A stretch of 64,000 nucleotides of DNA. Origin: Fontibacter flavus (GTDB lineage Bacteria > Bacteroidota > Bacteroidia > Cytophagales > Cyclobacteriaceae). A program made the translations under genes and the position numbers. The notes below the pieces were generated by a model. That model was not told the origin of the DNA and did not search any database. It worked only from the letters and a program-made list of their open reading frames with translations. This document shows, piece by piece, positions 17,086-26,638 of the stretch (position 1 is its first letter; every line of letters begins with the position of its first letter). The DNA lies in NCBI RefSeq assembly GCF_042432905.1, contig NZ_JBHLWI010000004.1, forward strand, positions 1-64,000, read 5' to 3'.

Positions 17086-18381
17086 ATGGAATTATATGCC
17101 AAGGCGTTGACCTTTGCCATACCTTTCTTTCTGATTCTGATTATCATTGAAGAATTTGCTGCCCGAAAAATGAAACGTCAGGTCAACTATGGGATGGATA
17201 CCATTTCCAGTCTGAGTTCGGGTATGACCAATACCTTGAAAAACCTGATGGGTCTATCCATAGCCATTGTTTCCTATGGATGGATGGTGGATAAGGTTGC
17301 GCTTTTCCATATTGAAACTACTTGGTTGGTTTATGTAGTGGCATTTATTGGGATGGACTTCGTAGGCTACTGGAGTCACCGTTTCGATCATAAGATCAAT
17401 GCATTTTGGAACAGGCATATCGTGCACCATAGCAGCGAGGAGTTTAACCTAAGCTGTGCTTTGAGACAGTCAGTTTCTGCAATCGTAGGTATTTATTTCT
17501 TCTTATATATCCCAATGGCCTTTTTGGGCGTGCCGGCGGAAGTGGTCGCCATTGTAGCGCCTATTCATCTCTTTGCGCAATTCTGGTATCATGCACGCTT
17601 GATCGGCAAAATGGGTTTCTTGGAGTATATTTTGGTTACGCCTTCCCATCATAGGGTACACCATGCCATCAATGATGTTTATTTAGATAAAAACCTCTCA
17701 CAGGTATTTATCTTTTGGGATAAGCTTTTTGGTACTTTTCAGGAAGAGTTGGCAGAAGAGCCACCTGTCTATGGGGTCAAAAAACCTGTCAATACATGGA
17801 ACCCTTTGATCATCAATTATACGCATATGTGGGCATTGATTATGGATGCCTGGAGGACAAAAAACTGGTGGGATAAGGCAAGAATCTGGTTTATGCCTAC
17901 AGGTTGGAGACCTGCGGATGTAGCAGAAAAGTATCCTTGGGAATATTGGAAAAATGCCTTTGATCAGGTGAAGTACGACAGTCGGCCATCAAAGTCATTA
18001 CAGGTTTGGTCATGGGTGCAGTTGGTCGTCGGTTTTACGATGGTTTTCCATGTATTGGTTGCTTTTGTCAGTTTTCAGTATTTGGAAGTGATGCTATACT
18101 CCATTTTTCTGATGGTTTCTATTTTTGCTTATACGAGTTTGATGGATAAGTCCAAAATGGCCATTCCTGCTGAAATAATCAGATTTTCATTGGGTATGGG
18201 GTTGATCTATTGGAACGGAGGTTGGTTTGGTTTACAGGAATTCCTGCCGGGAGCAACGCTATTGGTTTCGGTATTTTTTATGCTATCCTTGGTGTTGACC
18301 TTCCGCTTTATTGCTACTGAAGGAAAAAAACTTAAATCGGTTTCTATAGGAACAAGGCATTACTTGAATTTTGATAGCTAA
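17086..18381 (+). CDS. sterol desaturase / fatty acid hydroxylase family membrane protein
   Basis: This 431-residue integral membrane protein (an in-frame GTG start lies 10 codons upstream) has several hydrophobic segments and the three histidine clusters of the PF04116 di-iron hydroxylases: SHRFDH, RHIVHHSSEE and SHHRVHHAIND. These bind two irons for O2-dependent hydroxylation or desaturation of a lipid. The C-terminal ~140 residues add extra membrane helices, as in many Bacteroidota homologues annotated near carotenoid or alkylglycerol chemistry. The exact lipid substrate cannot be told. Nothing in the neighbourhood is functionally related. Confidence 0.88.
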   Translation: MELYAKALTFAIPFFLILIIIEEFAARKMKRQVNYGMDTISSLSSGMTNTLKNLMGLSIAIVSYGWMVDKVALFHIETTWLVYVVAFIGMDFVGYWSHRFDHKINAFWNRHIVHHSSEEFNLSCALRQSVSAIVGIYFFLYIPMAFLGVPAEVVAIVAPIHLFAQFWYHARLIGKMGFLEYILVTPSHHRVHHAINDVYLDKNLSQVFIFWDKLFGTFQEELAEEPPVYGVKKPVNTWNPLIINYTHMWALIMDAWRTKNWWDKARIWFMPTGWRPADVAEKYPWEYWKNAFDQVKYDSRPSKSLQVWSWVQLVVGFTMVFHVLVAFVSFQYLEVMLYSIFLMVSIFAYTSLMDKSKMAIPAEIIRFSLGMGLIYWNGGWFGLQEFLPGATLLVSVFFMLSLVLTFRFIATEGKKLKSVSIGTRHYLNFDS

Positions 18382-18535
18382 AATCCTTCAAAACCGATCA
18401 TAATTGACTAACTTATAGCTCAGAAGAAGTATATATATTTCCCATCAACAAAAGGCAGGTTCGGATGTGTAACCTTCATTTGGTTTGGGAATTGGGACAT
18501 GTTCTTCATTTTGAAACAAAAAAATTGTGCAGGCT

Positions 18536-19393
18536 ATGAGTGTCAGGGACTACTATGGGATTTTCTATCAGGATAACCATTTTTCGCAGGTTGAAGATAA
18601 ACTTGCCATTGAAGTTCCTTTAAGCATAGCGGTCAACCAAGTCCCTTTTACAGTCACGATGCAGACGCCGGGCAATGAAAAGAACCTGGTGCGCGGGCTG
18701 CTTTTTACCGAAAACATCATACGGGATTTTTCCTGGAGACCTGATCTCGAAATCTGTGACCTGGACAGTTCTGGATATATCACTTCAGTGAATGTCAATG
18801 TCTCTCCTGATATGGTTTTGACCGATTTTACCGGCAAGAGAAATGTAATTTCCTCTTCTTCCTGCGGACTGTGTGGTAAAACATCACTAATGGAATTGGG
18901 GAATGAAAGTGTTCAAAATCAGGATGTATTAAACCCACAATTAATCTTTGAAATGTTTCTCAAAGTGAGTCAGCATCAGAAGGATTTTAAGCAAAGTGGA
19001 GGCACCCATGCAGCAGGGGCTTTCACCATTGATGGTGACTTGTTGAGTATACAGGAAGATATAGGCCGTCACAATGCCGTTGATAAAGTGATCGGTGAAC
19101 TGCTTAATACAGGTTGTTTGGACCAAGCAAAATGCCTTACCGTGAGCGGCAGGATTTCCTACGAAATCGTGAATAAGGCAAGGTCTGCCGGTATTCCGTT
19201 CTTGGCCTCTGTATCTGCGCCATCCACGCTAGCGGTCGATATGGCCATAGAAGCGAGTATTACCCTCATGGCATTTTGCCGTGATCAAAAACTCACCATT
19301 TACTCCAATTCCCAACAGCTTGAAATGCTATCAACCAGTGAACTGGTAGCATCAGGTAGGGTAAAAGATAACAGCATATGTCAAAAAACTTAA
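18536..19393 (+). CDS. fdhD: formate dehydrogenase accessory sulfurtransferase FdhD
   Basis: The 285-residue protein transfers sulfur from the cysteine desulfurase to the molybdenum cofactor, which formate dehydrogenase needs for activity. The essential CxxC loop is present as SSCGLCGKTS (Cys110 and Cys113). GGTHAAG and the EDIGRHNAVDK motif, both conserved in FdhD, follow. The ATG is chosen over a GTG three codons earlier. Its last 16 bp overlap the start of the next formate dehydrogenase gene, so the three genes form an operon. Confidence 0.95.
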   Translation: MSVRDYYGIFYQDNHFSQVEDKLAIEVPLSIAVNQVPFTVTMQTPGNEKNLVRGLLFTENIIRDFSWRPDLEICDLDSSGYITSVNVNVSPDMVLTDFTGKRNVISSSSCGLCGKTSLMELGNESVQNQDVLNPQLIFEMFLKVSQHQKDFKQSGGTHAAGAFTIDGDLLSIQEDIGRHNAVDKVIGELLNTGCLDQAKCLTVSGRISYEIVNKARSAGIPFLASVSAPSTLAVDMAIEASITLMAFCRDQKLTIYSNSQQLEMLSTSELVASGRVKDNSICQKT

Positions 19394-21039
19394 GTTATTT
19401 ATCAGGCCGAAAAGGTCTTTCCGCCAATCTATTTGAAGAACTGGGTACTGCTGTTCAAAAAACCGGTCTGCTTCAGGAATCGGATATGGAACGCATCAGG
19501 CAGGAATTCCTGGTGGGCAAGGCTACGCTGCATGGCACTGTTTCTTTTTATGATTTTCTCAAACCTGAAAATCAGCATAAAAAAGTGTATGTCTGCAATG
19601 GCAGTGCCTGTCTTTGTGCGGGAACGCAGCCTGAGTTGAAGGAAAAGTTGTCCCGGCATTTTGAAGCCCATGAAATCGGGGAAATGTGCTGTCTGGGAAG
19701 ATGTCATGAAAATGCTGCTTTTCATTATGGGGGTAAAAATTTTTCAGGCAAGGCCATTGATCAAATTGAGGAGATCCTGGAAGAAGAGATCAGTTTGGAG
19801 GACAATTATCAAGTAGGGGTATACGGAACTCCCGTATTGACTCTGCCTTTTCCAGGTTTTTCAGCTTATGAAGATATCTTAAAATCCTGTTTTCAGAGAC
19901 CTATTGCTGAGTTGTCCGAAGAGTTAAAAAAATCCGGTTTGCGCGGGAGGGGAGGAGCAGGGTTCCCGATGGCCATCAAGTTGGACTCATGCCGCAACAC
20001 CCCTGCAGAACAGCGTTTTATTGTCTGTAATGCAGATGAAGGTGATCCCGGAGCGTATTCGGACAGATATTTATTGGAAAAGCGGCCCTATTCAGTTTTG
20101 CTGGGAATGGTCATCGCCGGATATTTGGCAGATGCCACAGTAGGGGTTTTGTATATCAGGGGCGAGTATCCTGAATCCATTTCGGTGATTGAAAGTGCTA
20201 TTTCCGAGATGGAAAAGCATCATTTGATTGGAGAAGATATTCTAGGTTCTGGATTTTCTTTTCACTTTAAAATCATCAGGGCCCAAGGGGCTTATATCTG
20301 TGGGGAAGAGACAGCTTTGCTTTCCTCTATTGAGGGGCAGCGGCCGGAAGTTAGGGTAAGACCGCCTTATCCAGCACAGAAAGGTCTGTTCAATTTGCCT
20401 ACGGTGGTCAATAATGTGGAAACCTTGGCCAATCTTCCTTTTGTCATGGCAGAAGGTGGGAATGCTTATGGGGCTATTGGAACAGAAAAATCTAGAGGAA
20501 CCAAATTGGTGTCTTTGGATGGATACTTCAGAAATCCGGGAATTTATGAAGTGGATATGGGGACACCTTTATCCGTGGTGGTACATGAACTTGGAGGTGG
20601 TTTTAAGCAAGCCGTGAAAGCGATGCATATCGGAGGGCCTTTGGGAGGCCTTGTTCCGGTTTCTAAGATTGATGATCTCAGCATTGATTTTGAGTCTTTC
20701 AGTCGGGAAGGGTTTCTTTTGGGGCATGCTTCCATCATTTGTATACCGGAAAATTTCCCGATGATTTTGTACATCGAGCATTTATTTGAATTTACGGCAC
20801 ATGAAAGTTGCGGGAAGTGCTTCCCTTGTAGATTGGGTTCTACGAGGGGAAAAGAAATGTTGCATAAAGCCAGGACTTCAGGTTATACCATCGATAGGAA
20901 ACTTATGGATGATTTGCTGGAGACATTGGAAATAGGTTCATTGTGTATGTTGGGCGGAGGATTGCCTCTGCCAGTAAAGAATGCGCTGGAGTATTTTGAA
21001 GAGGAGTTAAAGGTGTATTTCAAAAGCGAACAAAACTAA
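19378..21039 (+). CDS. NAD-linked formate dehydrogenase, NuoE-NuoF fusion subunit
   Basis: This 553-residue fusion has an N-terminal NuoE/24-kDa-like thioredoxin-fold domain (1-150) with cysteines for a [2Fe-2S] cluster in CNGSACLCAG and EMCCLGRCH. The C-terminal NuoF/51-kDa domain has the FMN/NADH loop GRGGAGFPMAIK, EGDPGAYSDR and the [4Fe-4S] motif ESCGKCFPCR near residue 480. It passes electrons from the catalytic subunit to NAD. The fusion of both diaphorase modules is seen in some soluble FDH and hydrogenase complexes. It overlaps fdhD by 16 bp and ends just ahead of fdhA. Confidence 0.92.
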   Translation: MSKNLSYLSGRKGLSANLFEELGTAVQKTGLLQESDMERIRQEFLVGKATLHGTVSFYDFLKPENQHKKVYVCNGSACLCAGTQPELKEKLSRHFEAHEIGEMCCLGRCHENAAFHYGGKNFSGKAIDQIEEILEEEISLEDNYQVGVYGTPVLTLPFPGFSAYEDILKSCFQRPIAELSEELKKSGLRGRGGAGFPMAIKLDSCRNTPAEQRFIVCNADEGDPGAYSDRYLLEKRPYSVLLGMVIAGYLADATVGVLYIRGEYPESISVIESAISEMEKHHLIGEDILGSGFSFHFKIIRAQGAYICGEETALLSSIEGQRPEVRVRPPYPAQKGLFNLPTVVNNVETLANLPFVMAEGGNAYGAIGTEKSRGTKLVSLDGYFRNPGIYEVDMGTPLSVVVHELGGGFKQAVKAMHIGGPLGGLVPVSKIDDLSIDFESFSREGFLLGHASIICIPENFPMILYIEHLFEFTAHESCGKCFPCRLGSTRGKEMLHKARTSGYTIDRKLMDDLLETLEIGSLCMLGGGLPLPVKNALEYFEEELKVYFKSEQN

Positions 21040-21050
21040 AATTGGCAACC

Positions 21051-23828
21051 ATGGAGAAGTTACAGAATGATACCGGTATGGGCCACAGGTTGAATGGAAA
21101 CGGCGGGGTGAAAAATAAAGTAGCCTACATTAACGATAAGGCATATGCCCTTCAGGAAGGGGAGACAGTTCTTTCATTTGTTCGGAGGCATTTGGGGAAA
21201 AGCTATGTGCCCACCCTTTGTGATGCGCCCAATTTGGAGCCATTTGGTTCCTGCAGGGTCTGCAGTGTAGAGGTGGCTTTGCAGCCAAATGGAAACACCA
21301 AAACTGTAGCTTCCTGTCATACGCCCGCCTTTGCCGATTCCTATTTCTATACCGATACAGAAAAAATCTCAAGACTTCGCAAAAATATTATTGAGCTGGT
21401 GCTGACCGACCACCCTTTGGATTGCCTGACCTGTGAAGTGAACAATAACTGTGAATTGCAGACTGTTGCTGCCCAAGTGGGTATCAGGGACGTTCGTTAT
21501 CCTGAAGGGAAAAACCACTTGGACAGGGAAAAGGATCTCAGCCATCCCTACATGACATCTGATTTTTCAAAATGCATCAACTGCTTCCGCTGTGTCAGGG
21601 CCTGTGATGAGGTACAGGGCGAATTTGTGCTCAGTATGGCAGGACGTGGATTTGACAGTCATATTATCAAAAGTGATAACACTACCTTTTTCAATTCGGA
21701 TTGTGTGAGTTGTGGTGCCTGTGCCCAGGCTTGTCCTACCTCTGCCATATCCGATGTCTTTGAATCCAAGAGTGTTGTGGCACAGAAAAAAGTCAGGACT
21801 GTCTGTACCTATTGCGGAGTGGGCTGTAATCTGGAAGTTGCGGTGAAAAATGGGAAAATCAAGTCTATACAGGCACCCTACGATGCAGAGGTCAATCAGG
21901 GTCATACCTGTTTGAAAGGTAGGTTTGCATTTTCTTTTTATAACCATCCGGACCGTATCAGGACTCCTCTGATCAGAAAAAATGGGAATTTAGAACCTGC
22001 CAGCTGGGAAGAGGCGTATGATTATATTGCCCAGAAACTGACGGCTATCAAGCAGCACTATGGTCCAGATGCCATTGCAGGGATTTCCTCTGCCCGCTGT
22101 TCCAATGAGGAAAATTACCTGATGCAGAAATTTATCCGTGCCGTGATCGGAACGAATAATATTGATTGTTGTGCCAGGGTTTGCCATTCTCCTACAGCAT
22201 TGGGTATGCAGAATGCTTTCGGGACAGGAGCGGCTACCAATTCCATTGATGATATCAAATATACTGATTGTATTTTGGTCATTGGTGCTAATCCAACAGA
22301 TGCCCATCCTGTTACTGGAGCGAAGATGAAGCAGTTTGCCATGAAGGGTAAAACCACCATTGTGGTCGATCCCCGCAGAACCGAACTGGCACGCTATGCC
22401 ACCTATCACCTTCAATTGAAGCCGGGAACGAATGTGGCCTTGCTGAATATGATGTTGTACTACATCATTCAGGAAAATGTGATGGACAAGGATTTTATTG
22501 CAGGGAGAACAGAAGGTTTTGAGGAATTCAAAAATCAGATCCTCGGATTGGATATAGACCAGTTGGAAAGTGTCACAGGGGTTGATAAAGACCTTGTGAG
22601 GCAGGCGGCCTTGGCTTATGCCAAAGCACCAAATGCCATGTCCTTCCATGGACTTGGGGTAACCGAACATACCCAAGGCACCTTTACGGTGATGCAGATT
22701 GCAGACCTTGCATTGATTACAGGCAATATTGGTAGGAAAGGCGTTGGAGTCAATCCTCTAAGAGGTCAAAATAACGTGCAGGGTGCCGCAGATATGGGCT
22801 GTCAGCCCCATCAGGGTGCTGGGTACCTGAATGCCTATGATCCGGAAATCAATAAGCAATATGAAGAATTTTATAAGACAAAGATTCCATTCAGCAAGGG
22901 TTTGAAAATCCCGGAAATGTTTGATGCTTCCATTGAAGGGAATTTGAAGGCCTTGTGGCTGATGGGTGAGGATGTGGTGCAGACCGATCCAAATACCAAT
23001 AAGGTCATCGCTGCGATGGAAAGTCTTGATCTTTTGGTAGTGCAGGAACTGTTTTTAACAGAAACAGCCAAGTATGCCCATGTAGTTTTGCCTGGTGCTT
23101 CATTTCTGGAAAAAAGCGGCACATTCACCAATGGGGAAAGGAGGATTCAGCGGGTTAAAAAGGTGGTGGAACCATTGGAAGGCACCAAAAGTGATGGACA
23201 GATTATTGTGGATATTATGAACAGGATGGGCTATGCCCAACCGGATTATGATGCTGAAACCCTTTTGGAGGAGATTTCTCAGATTGTTCCGTTTTTCCGT
23301 GGAGTGAAATGGCAGGAGTTGGGTGACAATGGCAAGCAGTGGCCGGTAGCGGCAGATGGTAGCGATACCAAAATCTTGCATGCCGAAGCTTTCAATAGGG
23401 GCAAGGGGAAATTCCATTATTTTGATTTTCAGGAAAGTCAGGAGTTGGTCAAGCATGGGAAGGAATATCCTTATATCATCACGACCAATCGGGAGTTGGA
23501 GCATTATAATGCAGGTACCATGACCCGGAGAACCAAGAATGTGGAACTGCTCACCGAGGATGCCTTGATGATCCATCCGGCAGATGCAGAAAGACATTTT
23601 ATCCAAGATGGGGACATGGTCTGTGTGGAATCTCCAAGAGGGAAGGTGGACCTGAAGGCAAAGATTACCGATGAGATCAAGCCGGGAATATTGAGTTCAA
23701 CTTTCCATTTTCCTGAAGTGATGCTGAATCAGATTACCAGTGATGAACATGATTCAGAGGCTATGTGTCCGGAGTACAAAGTAGTGGCGGTCAATATCAG
23801 GAAAAGCAAAGGAAAGTATAAAGTTTGA
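21051..23828 (+). CDS. fdhA: NAD-dependent formate dehydrogenase catalytic (alpha) subunit
   Basis: The protein is 925 residues. In order it has a NuoG-like [2Fe-2S] domain (LCDAPNLEPFGSCRVC, 57-71), a His/Cys cluster (DHPLDCLTC, 120-128), two ferredoxin clusters (CINCFRCVRAC and CVSCGACAQAC), the Mo-domain [4Fe-4S] motif CTYCGVGC (252-259) and the active site ARVCHSPT. The Mo ligand is Cys378 rather than selenocysteine. The C-terminal domain binds the molybdopterin dinucleotide. With the NuoE-NuoF protein it forms a soluble formate:NAD oxidoreductase. ATG is chosen over a TTG three codons upstream. Confidence 0.95.
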   Translation: MEKLQNDTGMGHRLNGNGGVKNKVAYINDKAYALQEGETVLSFVRRHLGKSYVPTLCDAPNLEPFGSCRVCSVEVALQPNGNTKTVASCHTPAFADSYFYTDTEKISRLRKNIIELVLTDHPLDCLTCEVNNNCELQTVAAQVGIRDVRYPEGKNHLDREKDLSHPYMTSDFSKCINCFRCVRACDEVQGEFVLSMAGRGFDSHIIKSDNTTFFNSDCVSCGACAQACPTSAISDVFESKSVVAQKKVRTVCTYCGVGCNLEVAVKNGKIKSIQAPYDAEVNQGHTCLKGRFAFSFYNHPDRIRTPLIRKNGNLEPASWEEAYDYIAQKLTAIKQHYGPDAIAGISSARCSNEENYLMQKFIRAVIGTNNIDCCARVCHSPTALGMQNAFGTGAATNSIDDIKYTDCILVIGANPTDAHPVTGAKMKQFAMKGKTTIVVDPRRTELARYATYHLQLKPGTNVALLNMMLYYIIQENVMDKDFIAGRTEGFEEFKNQILGLDIDQLESVTGVDKDLVRQAALAYAKAPNAMSFHGLGVTEHTQGTFTVMQIADLALITGNIGRKGVGVNPLRGQNNVQGAADMGCQPHQGAGYLNAYDPEINKQYEEFYKTKIPFSKGLKIPEMFDASIEGNLKALWLMGEDVVQTDPNTNKVIAAMESLDLLVVQELFLTETAKYAHVVLPGASFLEKSGTFTNGERRIQRVKKVVEPLEGTKSDGQIIVDIMNRMGYAQPDYDAETLLEEISQIVPFFRGVKWQELGDNGKQWPVAADGSDTKILHAEAFNRGKGKFHYFDFQESQELVKHGKEYPYIITTNRELEHYNAGTMTRRTKNVELLTEDALMIHPADAERHFIQDGDMVCVESPRGKVDLKAKITDEIKPGILSSTFHFPEVMLNQITSDEHDSEAMCPEYKVVAVNIRKSKGKYKV

Positions 23829-23971
23829 TGCATCAATTCAAAACAAGTTTATCATAGAAATATAATAGAAAGGTATCAAGCAGATTTTTTGCTATTTGAT
23901 GACAAATCTATTTTAAATGTAAAGTCCATGGGGTAAATAATAAGCAAAACAAAATTTTTACCACATAGGTA

Positions 23972-24553
23972 TTATGTTTGAAAAGTGATTTTCAAATAAT
24001 CCTCGGGGGTATTGATATTGGTGAATGGTTGCTTGGCCAATATTTCTTGTGTTATGGTTAATTCTTTAACCCTAAAAAGCTTCAAAGCATCCATCATTTT
24101 CAGGGCTTTTTGATCCAGTAATTCCCTGAATGTTTCAATGCAGGATTGGTCATAGACCGCACAAAGTGGTTCGAGTTTTTCACCATTCCTGGGTATAGCA
24201 ATCTCGCAGTTTTCGGTTTTTTCAATAATCATTTTCACCAGTTCGGAACTGATAAATGGCATATCACAGCTCAATACAAAAATCTTGGCTGTCTGACTGA
24301 CCATCAATGCTGTATAGATTCCGCCCATTGGGCCACAATCCGGCATGATATCTTTATAGATTTGGTGTCCCAATTCGGTGTAATTATCTCCATTATGGAT
24401 GATGATGATCTCTTTGACCAAAGGTTGGAGTACCTCAATCTGCCGTTCGATAATGCTTTTACCGCCAACTTGCAGCAGGCCTTTGTCGCTTCCCATCCGG
24501 CTGTTTTTGCCTCCGGCTAAGATGACACCTGTGATATTTTGTTTTTTGTCCAT
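23972..24553 (-). CDS. mobA: molybdenum cofactor guanylyltransferase MobA
   Basis: The 193-residue nucleotidyltransferase has the GTP-binding signature LAGGKNSRMGSDKGLL at its N-terminus and the metal-binding Asp in SCDMPFIS. It attaches GMP to molybdopterin, giving the guanine dinucleotide form used by formate dehydrogenase, which explains its place beside fdhA on the opposite strand. A TTG six codons upstream is less likely as a start. No other molybdenum-cofactor genes lie in the window. Confidence 0.92.
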   Translation of the reverse strand: MDKKQNITGVILAGGKNSRMGSDKGLLQVGGKSIIERQIEVLQPLVKEIIIIHNGDNYTELGHQIYKDIMPDCGPMGGIYTALMVSQTAKIFVLSCDMPFISSELVKMIIEKTENCEIAIPRNGEKLEPLCAVYDQSCIETFRELLDQKALKMMDALKLFRVKELTITQEILAKQPFTNINTPEDYLKITFQT

Positions 24554-24601
24554 TTTGGGCTCAAGGTCCAACTAGTTGATATTTCAATTTAAGGATTTAA
24601 A

Positions 24602-25939
24602 TTATCTTCCAAGAAAATAATTGATTCCTAATCCCACTTCCAAACCATGTGTCCTGTTTTCTAAGATCCCTACACCTGAAACAGGTAACCAATAATGGCT
24701 TCTCAAGAACATCCCCCATCTTCCTGAAAGCAGGTAATTCGTACCTAGGCCGACCTTCAAATGGCTAAATCTGAATTGACGGGGAGTGATTGACTCAAAT
24801 TGATCACTAAGGCCAAGTCGATCTTCAAATTCATACTGGAATTCTTGGCGGGCAAGGTAATTGCCTACTATTCCAAAACTACTTTCAAAGCTAAATCCAC
24901 TGTAATACAAGCTCCTCCATCTTAATTCTAAAGGAAAAAACAACTGTCTGTTGGTAAGGTAGATTTCATCAATATCACGGATATCAGCGGGTCTTCCAGG
25001 TAATGAGCCTAATACTGTTGAATTGAAAGTAGACAGGTCATCGTCATCGATTTCTCCCTTGATTTGACTTCTGATGATGCCTGTGTAAAGTCCAAAACCA
25101 TTTTCCCATTCAATCCCCAAGTTAAAAGACTGTGCAAATGAAGAATAGTATTCTATTTGCCTGTTTACTGGTACCAATAATGATAATCCGGCTTCGAGAT
25201 TGAAATAAGGCTTGTTTTTTTCCAGTGCAGGTGTACTGCTCAAGTTGCTGGTATCCCCTTCTACCAATTCTTTGTCCAGTTTCATGACAAAAGATTCTTC
25301 AGGGGCAATGGAAGGAGCCATTAGGGTATTTTTGGCAGGCTTACTTTCACCATTTGAATTTTTGGTGTGACTTTCCTGATAGGCTTGACTGGGTTTTAAA
25401 GAATCAAGGGAATGTGATTTGGTAGATTCAGCCAAAGGTTTGAGTGAACTTTCTGTTTTTTCAATTTTCCCCTCATTTTTCTGATTTTGAATTAGAGCGT
25501 CAACTTCTGGTTTTACTGATGTGATTTCTTTTTTCAGAAAAGAAGTGTGATTCATGGATGAAGTTTCATTAAGATCTTGTTTGTTATTGATCTTTGCGAT
25601 TTTTTCCGACTCTTCTATCAACACTTTCTTATGTAAATAAACTGTATCTATGATCCATACAGTATCTCTTTGGTATATGGTGTCAGCCTGGTATAAGTTG
25701 TTTTCAGGTCCATTCATTTCAAAATTTGAAGAGGCCCCTTCTTTTTGGGAATACCAAATTGCTGCTAATACAAAAAGCATAGTACTGTACAGATAAGGCA
25801 TGTACCACCGCTTCCATATTGGTGTTTTAGGAACATCCAATAGCGGGGCAAAACTTTGCCAGGCTGATTCCTCATAAGGCGTATAGACCTCTTCAAGTTT
25901 ACCCTTTATTTTTTTCTCAAAATTATCTTTACCTGTCAT
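24602..25939 (-). CDS. anti-sigma-like membrane protein with C-terminal beta-barrel-like domain
   Basis: The 445-residue protein has a cytoplasmic N-terminus (about 1-50) with an anti-sigma-like helical pattern (LEEVYTPYEESAWQSFAPLL), one membrane helix (YLYSTMLFVLAAIWY), a long Ser/Lys/Glu-rich linker (about 90-220), and a strand-rich C-terminal half resembling outer-membrane barrels, ending HGLEVGLGINYFLG. It overlaps the ECF sigma gene by 4 bp, as anti-sigma factors do. One chain spanning from the inner-membrane sigma lock to an outer-membrane-type domain is a recurrent but poorly understood Bacteroidota design. The sigma-binding role is inferred. Confidence 0.65.
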   Translation of the reverse strand: MTGKDNFEKKIKGKLEEVYTPYEESAWQSFAPLLDVPKTPIWKRWYMPYLYSTMLFVLAAIWYSQKEGASSNFEMNGPENNLYQADTIYQRDTVWIIDTVYLHKKVLIEESEKIAKINNKQDLNETSSMNHTSFLKKEITSVKPEVDALIQNQKNEGKIEKTESSLKPLAESTKSHSLDSLKPSQAYQESHTKNSNGESKPAKNTLMAPSIAPEESFVMKLDKELVEGDTSNLSSTPALEKNKPYFNLEAGLSLLVPVNRQIEYYSSFAQSFNLGIEWENGFGLYTGIIRSQIKGEIDDDDLSTFNSTVLGSLPGRPADIRDIDEIYLTNRQLFFPLELRWRSLYYSGFSFESSFGIVGNYLARQEFQYEFEDRLGLSDQFESITPRQFRFSHLKVGLGTNYLLSGRWGMFLRSHYWLPVSGVGILENRTHGLEVGLGINYFLGR

Positions 25940-26505
25940 CTTTGTTGTCCATTTGAAGAGTGAAGGGTTGCCAAGGCTTTTTGGAGTTTTGCTCTGGCTT
26001 TTGCATAATTGGATTTTGAAGTCCCTTCTGAAATTCCCAGATGTTCGGCAATTTCTTTATGGGAATATTCTTCCACGGCATACAGGGAGAAAACTATCCT
26101 GTATGCAGGCGGAAGATCCTGTACAAGGGCCAAAAGTTCTTCGGCACTTATGCTGTCCAAGGCGTCCTCTTGAAAAGCATTTGTATAGTCCTCGTTACCT
26201 ATACCTTTAAATCGGTCCTGAAAAACTTTCTCTTTTCTATAGTGATCAATGGCCGTATTGACCATTATTCTCCTCAACCAACCACCGAAACTGAGGTTCA
26301 TGGAATATTTGTCCAATTGCTTAAATACTTTAAGCATTCCTTCATTGACCAATGATTTGGCTTCACCCAGATCACTGGCATATCGCCTGCAAACATTCAT
26401 TGACAGTGGGTAGCAAAGACTAAAAAGTGTTTGCTGTGCTTTTCTGTCTCCAGAGAGACAGCGCCTAATTACATCATGTAATTCTCTGGAATTTTCGAGA
26501 TTCAT
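25936..26505 (-). CDS. ECF-type RNA polymerase sigma factor
   Basis: This 189-residue sigma-70 factor has region 2 (FSLCYPLSMNVCRRYASD through FGGWLRRIMVNTAIDHYRKE) and region 4 with the helix-turn-helix YSHKEIAEHLGISEGTSKSN. The linker and lengths are typical of Bacteroidota ECF factors. The stop overlaps the start of the membrane protein downstream, its presumed anti-sigma. The outer-membrane protein gene transcribed divergently is a reasonable target, but no shared promoter motif could be proven by eye. Confidence 0.92.
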   Translation of the reverse strand: MNLENSRELHDVIRRCLSGDRKAQQTLFSLCYPLSMNVCRRYASDLGEAKSLVNEGMLKVFKQLDKYSMNLSFGGWLRRIMVNTAIDHYRKEKVFQDRFKGIGNEDYTNAFQEDALDSISAEELLALVQDLPPAYRIVFSLYAVEEYSHKEIAEHLGISEGTSKSNYAKARAKLQKALATLHSSNGQQR

Positions 26506-26638
26506 CTTGACAGCATCACGAACTCAGGGTATAAAATGGTTGCCTCATTTCTTAAGAAAAAAAAATTTTTTCACAGGCAACTGTTTTGAGCGAGCGGTTC
26601 GTAATGGGTGTAAAATTAAAACAAAACCATACTATATC

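Noticed and set aside
21990..22676. Minus-strand reading frame inside fdhA
   Set aside because: It lies wholly within the conserved molybdopterin domain of the opposite strand and lacks protein-like features.
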